From Cryptomeria japonica (lineage: Eukaryota; Streptophyta; Pinopsida; Cupressales; Cupressaceae): DNA of 64,000 nt. The notes under the pieces were generated by a model that was not told the origin of the DNA, ran no database searches, and worked only from the letters and a program-made list of their open reading frames with translations. Made by a program: the position numbers and the translations under genes. The DNA lies in assembly GCF_030272615.1 (NCBI RefSeq), contig NC_081414.1, forward strand, positions 816,332,396 through 816,396,395. Direction: 5' to 3'. Shown here piece by piece: positions 59,949 through 64,000 of the stretch (position 1 is the first letter of the stretch; each line of letters begins with the position of its first letter).

Positions 59949-61358
59949 ATGGCGAAGAAGCGAAAGGTCGCAGAGCAAGTTGAAGAAGAATCCATAACCC
60001 TAAAAAATGAGGAAGTAGAAGATCAAGAGGAAGTGGAAGACGAAGAGGACGAAGAAGCAGAAGAAGAAGCAGAAGAAGAAGAGGAGGAGGAGGAGGAGGA
60101 AGATGAAGAGGGAGGAGAAGAAAATGAAAATGGAAATGCAGACGGCGAGGAGGGCGGTAAAGAGGAGGAAGAAGAAGACGGCGGAGATGAAGACGAAGTT
60201 TCAGAGGAAGACATAAAAAACCTGCTGGAGCCATTCGCCAAAGAGCAGCTAATCAGCATCCTCCGTGACATTGTGGCCAGGGATGCTGACGTATTAGGCA
60301 ACATAAGAAAGCTCGCTGACAAAGACCCAGCCCACCGGAAAGTCTTCATCCGTGGCCTCGGCTGGGACACCACCTCTGAAACCCTAAAATCTGTGTTTTC
60401 TGAGTATGGTGAACTCGAAGAATGCATAGTTATAATGGACAAGGCGACCGGAAAATCAAAAGGATACGGCTTTGTGACCTTCAAACATATGGACGCTGCG
60501 CAGAGGGCTTTGAAGGAGCCGAGCAAGAAAATCGACAGCCGGATGACCGCCTGCCAGATGGCCTGCACAGGCCCTGTGCCGCAGCAGCCTGTTAACGACC
60601 CCACGGGACGCAAGATTTATGTAAGTAACGTACCCGCTGATATGTCTGCTGAAAAATTGCTTAGCTTTTTTGTTAAGTATGGTGAAGTAGAAGAAGGGCC
60701 GCTAGGGTTTGATAAACAGTCTGGAAAGTCCAGAGGGTTTGCTCTTTTTATATATAAGACCGCGGAAGGCGCTAAGAAGGCCCTGGAGGAGCCCAATAAG
60801 AACGTTGATGGCCATTCAATGCACTGTAAAAGAGCCACGGATAATCAAAAGCAGAAGAATGCTAGTTCATATACACAGGCTACCTTGATGGGGCCTTTGG
60901 ATCCTAATGACTTGGCACTCACTCATGGCAAGGGCTCTATTTTTGGGTCTGCCCATGGTGTATTGCCCGGGTTCAGTAATGCTTTTAATGCTATTCTAGC
61001 TAGCCAAAACCAGAACTTTGGCGGGATGAATCCGTCACTTCTGGCTTCTATGAATCCTTCTTTGGCCTCTTCACTGAATCCCTCTACGTTTTCTCAAGCC
61101 TTTTCGCCCTCAGCCCAAGGTTCTTTGGGCTCGGCTAGCTCGTATGGAGTACATCCTAGTTTTGGAGGGGGTTATGGCTCTCAACATGGAGGAGTTGGTG
61201 GTGTTAATGCAGCGGCCCTTGGCATTTACGGTTCACAATCAGCAATGCCAGGACTGAATGCATATCAAAATCAGCAGCTAAGCCAGTCTGGATTGCCTAG
61301 AACATCGCAGTCAGGAGGCAGTTCCTTGGGAGGATTGCCATCATATCTGCAACGTTAG
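59949..61358 (+). CDS. UBP1-associated protein 2 (UBA2)-like RNA-binding protein
   Basis: Intact, intronless, 469 residues from ATG 59949 (MAKKRKV; the frame opens slightly upstream without another ATG). Residues 10-95 are a Glu/Asp-rich tract. A helical LLEPFAKEQLISILRD segment precedes RRM1 (about 130-205; RNP2 VFIRGL, RNP1 KGYGFVTF). RRM2 lies at about 220-296 (RNP2 IYVSNV, RNP1 RGFALFIY). The C-terminus is rich in Gly, Ser, Asn and Gln. This is the architecture of Arabidopsis UBA2a/b/c, nuclear hnRNP-like proteins that bind U-rich RNA with UBP1 and act in wounding, abscisic acid and senescence responses. A KKRK near the start is a likely nuclear signal. It is the only intact host gene here. 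Confidence 0.93.
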   Translation: MAKKRKVAEQVEEESITLKNEEVEDQEEVEDEEDEEAEEEAEEEEEEEEEEDEEGGEENENGNADGEEGGKEEEEEDGGDEDEVSEEDIKNLLEPFAKEQLISILRDIVARDADVLGNIRKLADKDPAHRKVFIRGLGWDTTSETLKSVFSEYGELEECIVIMDKATGKSKGYGFVTFKHMDAAQRALKEPSKKIDSRMTACQMACTGPVPQQPVNDPTGRKIYVSNVPADMSAEKLLSFFVKYGEVEEGPLGFDKQSGKSRGFALFIYKTAEGAKKALEEPNKNVDGHSMHCKRATDNQKQKNASSYTQATLMGPLDPNDLALTHGKGSIFGSAHGVLPGFSNAFNAILASQNQNFGGMNPSLLASMNPSLASSLNPSTFSQAFSPSAQGSLGSASSYGVHPSFGGGYGSQHGGVGGVNAAALGIYGSQSAMPGLNAYQNQQLSQSGLPRTSQSGGSSLGGLPSYLQR

Positions 61359-64000
61359 GTAAGAGCTCTTACTCCGTGCTGGCTTCATTTCCTGTGTAAG
61401 GTATAGGTAAAATGAATCAGATAGGGAAAATGATATTCTCATTGCATGTTTGTATATTTTTCATGCTAGATTTATTTCGTTTGAAGCCAATTTGTTAGAA
61501 ACTTAGGTCAATTTGGTGTTTTCAGGGTTCTTGTGCACTATATATTCATTGATACGATAGGTTTGTATTTGAGATCTTTCAAAACCATAGTCACAGTTCA
61601 AGCAGTTAAAGGTAACTTTGGAATTTTTGAAGTAAAACCTTAGATCAATTGTATTAGCAACCTGTTTTGTGGACAACCAAAACGCACCTTGCAAATTCTC
61701 TTTGGTTTTGTATGTGTTAGTAGGTTCTCCGTTTGGTCAGTAGGATAGAATTGTTTGTAGTCTCAATGAGTCAATATTATGGAAAGTGTTTGCAGAGACT
61801 TATGGGCTTGTTACGAGAGCCTACGATGCTGCATAGTTAAGGTTTTTGTTGTGGCATGGTATTTAAGGAGGGTTGCCATTGTGCCTTTGGCTTTCCTATC
61901 GATTTTAACACGTGTTTTTGTTGGAACCTTGGCTTGTATTCATATTGGTTATTATTCACCATATTTATCCAGTTTAGCTGCTTAGCATCTGATTGAACTT
62001 TAAGTGACAGGTTTCCAATTAAGTGAGCATATGCTCCATTTTGAATCTGTGCTTTATGTCTTGATTGTAATCTTAATTTACCACTGTTTTCTCCATTTAT
62101 GATCCCCTGTACTTTGGTTGGTAAGAATTTGGTTTTTGGTTTTTTGACAAATGACTAAATGTTCTTAAACATATTTTTTATGCTTTGGTTATAATTGAGT
62201 TTTTAATGCGTGCTGTCAACTGCATCATTCCACTGTTTCTTGACGATGCATTGTGAAGGCTGTACATTACTTTTCAAAGTCCTACTTCTGTACAAAGTTT
62301 CTCATTGTTTTACAGAATTGTGCAGCTGGCTATTTAGAGGATGAGGCTGATGCAATATTGAAGATATGTTTTTTATGCGCCCATTTGATGTGGATTTGTT
62401 GAGCTTCGAGAGATTTTTTATATTGGGCAGTCTTCATCTTTTCTTACAATGTTTTACTCACACATACTCCTGGTGTTTTCAAGTAGCCAAGGAGAAGAGT
62501 CATTGATATTTGTAGCTGTTCATTTTTGTTTACTGCGCTTGCCAAGCAAACTTTTGACATTTTTAAGTAGCAGTTGTTAAGCTTTATTGGTATTTTAGTC
62601 ATTTAACTTCTCCCCATGCTTTGCATATGCACATGGAAAAAGTTTGATGTAAGAATGGTTTAATACTTTATAAGGCCTCTTCGCCAATGCACTCTTTATG
62701 GATTTCTTTTAAATTTCTAATTCATCTTCTTATGCTTCCTGTTAGACACTAGTGAGTATTTCACTTTGTGATTGGTGTAATTTGCGAGATCGCTGGATTA
62801 TCTTTGGCCTTCACATTTTGAATTTTTGTTAGTTTGTTATTACAACTATGCATATTTTCTCATCGTAATTTCATGACAGCTTTAAATTGCTAACTACTTT
62901 TGTGCTTTCACGTTTTCTGATCCACAAGTCTTTAATTTGTACCCTTCCAGCACTTACCAATCTTTAAACTTTCGTTCTTCACCTTTTCTCTTTTGCTAGT
63001 TTTTATTTTAAAGTAATTTGTGAAATTTGAATATAATGTTTCTTTGTATTTTGCATGTATTGGTCTATGGCAGTCTCACTCTGTTACTTCACGAGTCTTA
63101 CATGGAAATAAATGATATTGAATATGCAAGGTTTTCCTTGTACTGGTTGAAGATATGCAAAGATTTTTAGGCATACTTAATGGTGTCTTTGTCTTTATTG
63201 GTGATGATTTACAGATGCTATTGTAATATTGGTGATGGGGGTATGGCTGTGTTTTTGTTTTATTTTGGCATATCTTGGCACAACTGAATGTTTTTTGCCC
63301 TTCTCAAATTATTAATTAATAACTCAATGGTATCATGTTATTAAACCTCGAGCCTCACATGGAAGCACAGTTAGTTTAAATCTGCAGGGCTCTCATTCTA
63401 CTACAAGCTAAAGATATGCAAAGATCTGTAGGTACTCTGATGGTCTCAGCTTTATCGGTTATGTGTATATCACTGCTTTTGTCTGAAGATGTTTTGGCTT
63501 CCCTAAATGGTAGGAGTCCTAGATAAAGGCACATATGATTATTAATTTGTTTGTTAAAGTTCTCTATGTTTGTCATGCTTTTTGGTTTTGTTTTGTTGAG
63601 GCGTACATATTACAAGTTTGTTGGTCACAATTGTTATTTGCTAAAATTGTTTGCTTGTATTTGCCATACTGATTGCCTTATCTAGTGGGTTGACCTGTAG
63701 GTGCTTTTTCTATATATGCTGCCGTCACAATTGTTGTCATGTCAATGCAATCTTTAGAACCATTTAGAGTAGCATTTGGATCACCATATGTGCTCTCAAA
63801 CTTCATGATCGAATAAAAGCTGTGTCATGTTCCCATCATGACTCGATCCCAGCATTGAGTAAAACAATCGGTAAACAGACTCATCGATAATTATACAAGA
63901 CAAGCTGTTAACGGTTAATGGATATAACCTATAGAGAGGCATGATATTAATGACAGCGATTAAGAAGGCAGCCTAATCGATAACAAATAAAGGATTAATA
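61359..64000 (+). other. 3' UTR and probable 3' UTR intron(s) of the UBA2-like gene
   Basis: A GTAAGA donor begins at 61359, the base after the stop. A good acceptor, TTGTTTTACAG, ends at 62315. The rest is T-rich, as plant introns are, with no credible ORF. UBA2 genes in Arabidopsis are known to have alternatively spliced 3' UTR introns. Polyadenylation site not identified. Confidence 0.5.

Noticed and set aside
59947-60613. Minus-strand Leu/Ser/Pro-rich ORFs opposite the UBA2-like gene
   Set aside because: They mirror the GAA/GAG-rich acidic tract of a clear sense gene.
61779-61985. A 68-codon ORF downstream of the UBA2-like gene
   Set aside because: Hydrophobic and T-rich, inside the likely 3' UTR intron, with no homology that I recognise.
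1-64000. tRNA, rRNA, CRISPR or bacterial operon signals
   Set aside because: None seen; all repeats are explained by LTR elements, small tandem arrays or microsatellites.

Overview
The window is repeat-dense nuclear DNA from a seed plant with a large genome. Low GC, nested LTR retrotransposons with 0.8-1.7 kb LTRs and a plant-type RNA-binding protein gene point that way. A gymnosperm is plausible, but nothing here proves it.

Bases 1-42574 are one nest of LTR retrotransposons. The outermost, element C, is a Ty3/gypsy Tat-lineage element. Its 5' half lies before the window and its probable 3' LTR is at 41726-42574. Element C was hit by: (i) element B (1-19874), a Tat-type element that codes only for a protease/G-patch protein, itself split by element A (4219-16965), a complete Tat element with a perfect 5-bp target duplication; (ii) a solo LTR (24326-25476); (iii) element E (25858-31698), a decayed Ty1/copia element on the minus strand; (iv) element D (31784-39330), a copia-type element with gag but no pol, carrying an unrecognised ORF of about 1 kb codons. 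Boundaries rest on TG...CA ends, target duplications, primer-binding sites and polypurine tracts read by eye.

Element A carries a protein-coding gene on the opposite strand between integrase and 3' LTR: three exons, 711 codons in frame, a TATA-like box, canonical splice sites and a plant mobile domain (PMD). Element C carries a homologous antisense gene in the same place, now in four pieces because D, E and the solo LTR landed in it.

Bases 42575-59740 hold older debris: a copia gag fragment, two diverged minus-strand LTR-like pieces, an RNase H fragment, an unusual LTR-internal-LTR-internal-LTR array (47782-52499) inside a palindromic site, a solo LTR with perfect target duplication (53977-55141), a Ty3 integrase tail and a six-copy 96-bp tandem repeat.

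The one convincing host gene is at 59949-61358: an intronless coding region for a UBA2-like protein with two RRMs. A splice donor directly abuts the stop codon, suggesting a 3' UTR intron. Most breaks in the retroelement ORFs look like C-to-T changes, as expected for methylated, silenced DNA.
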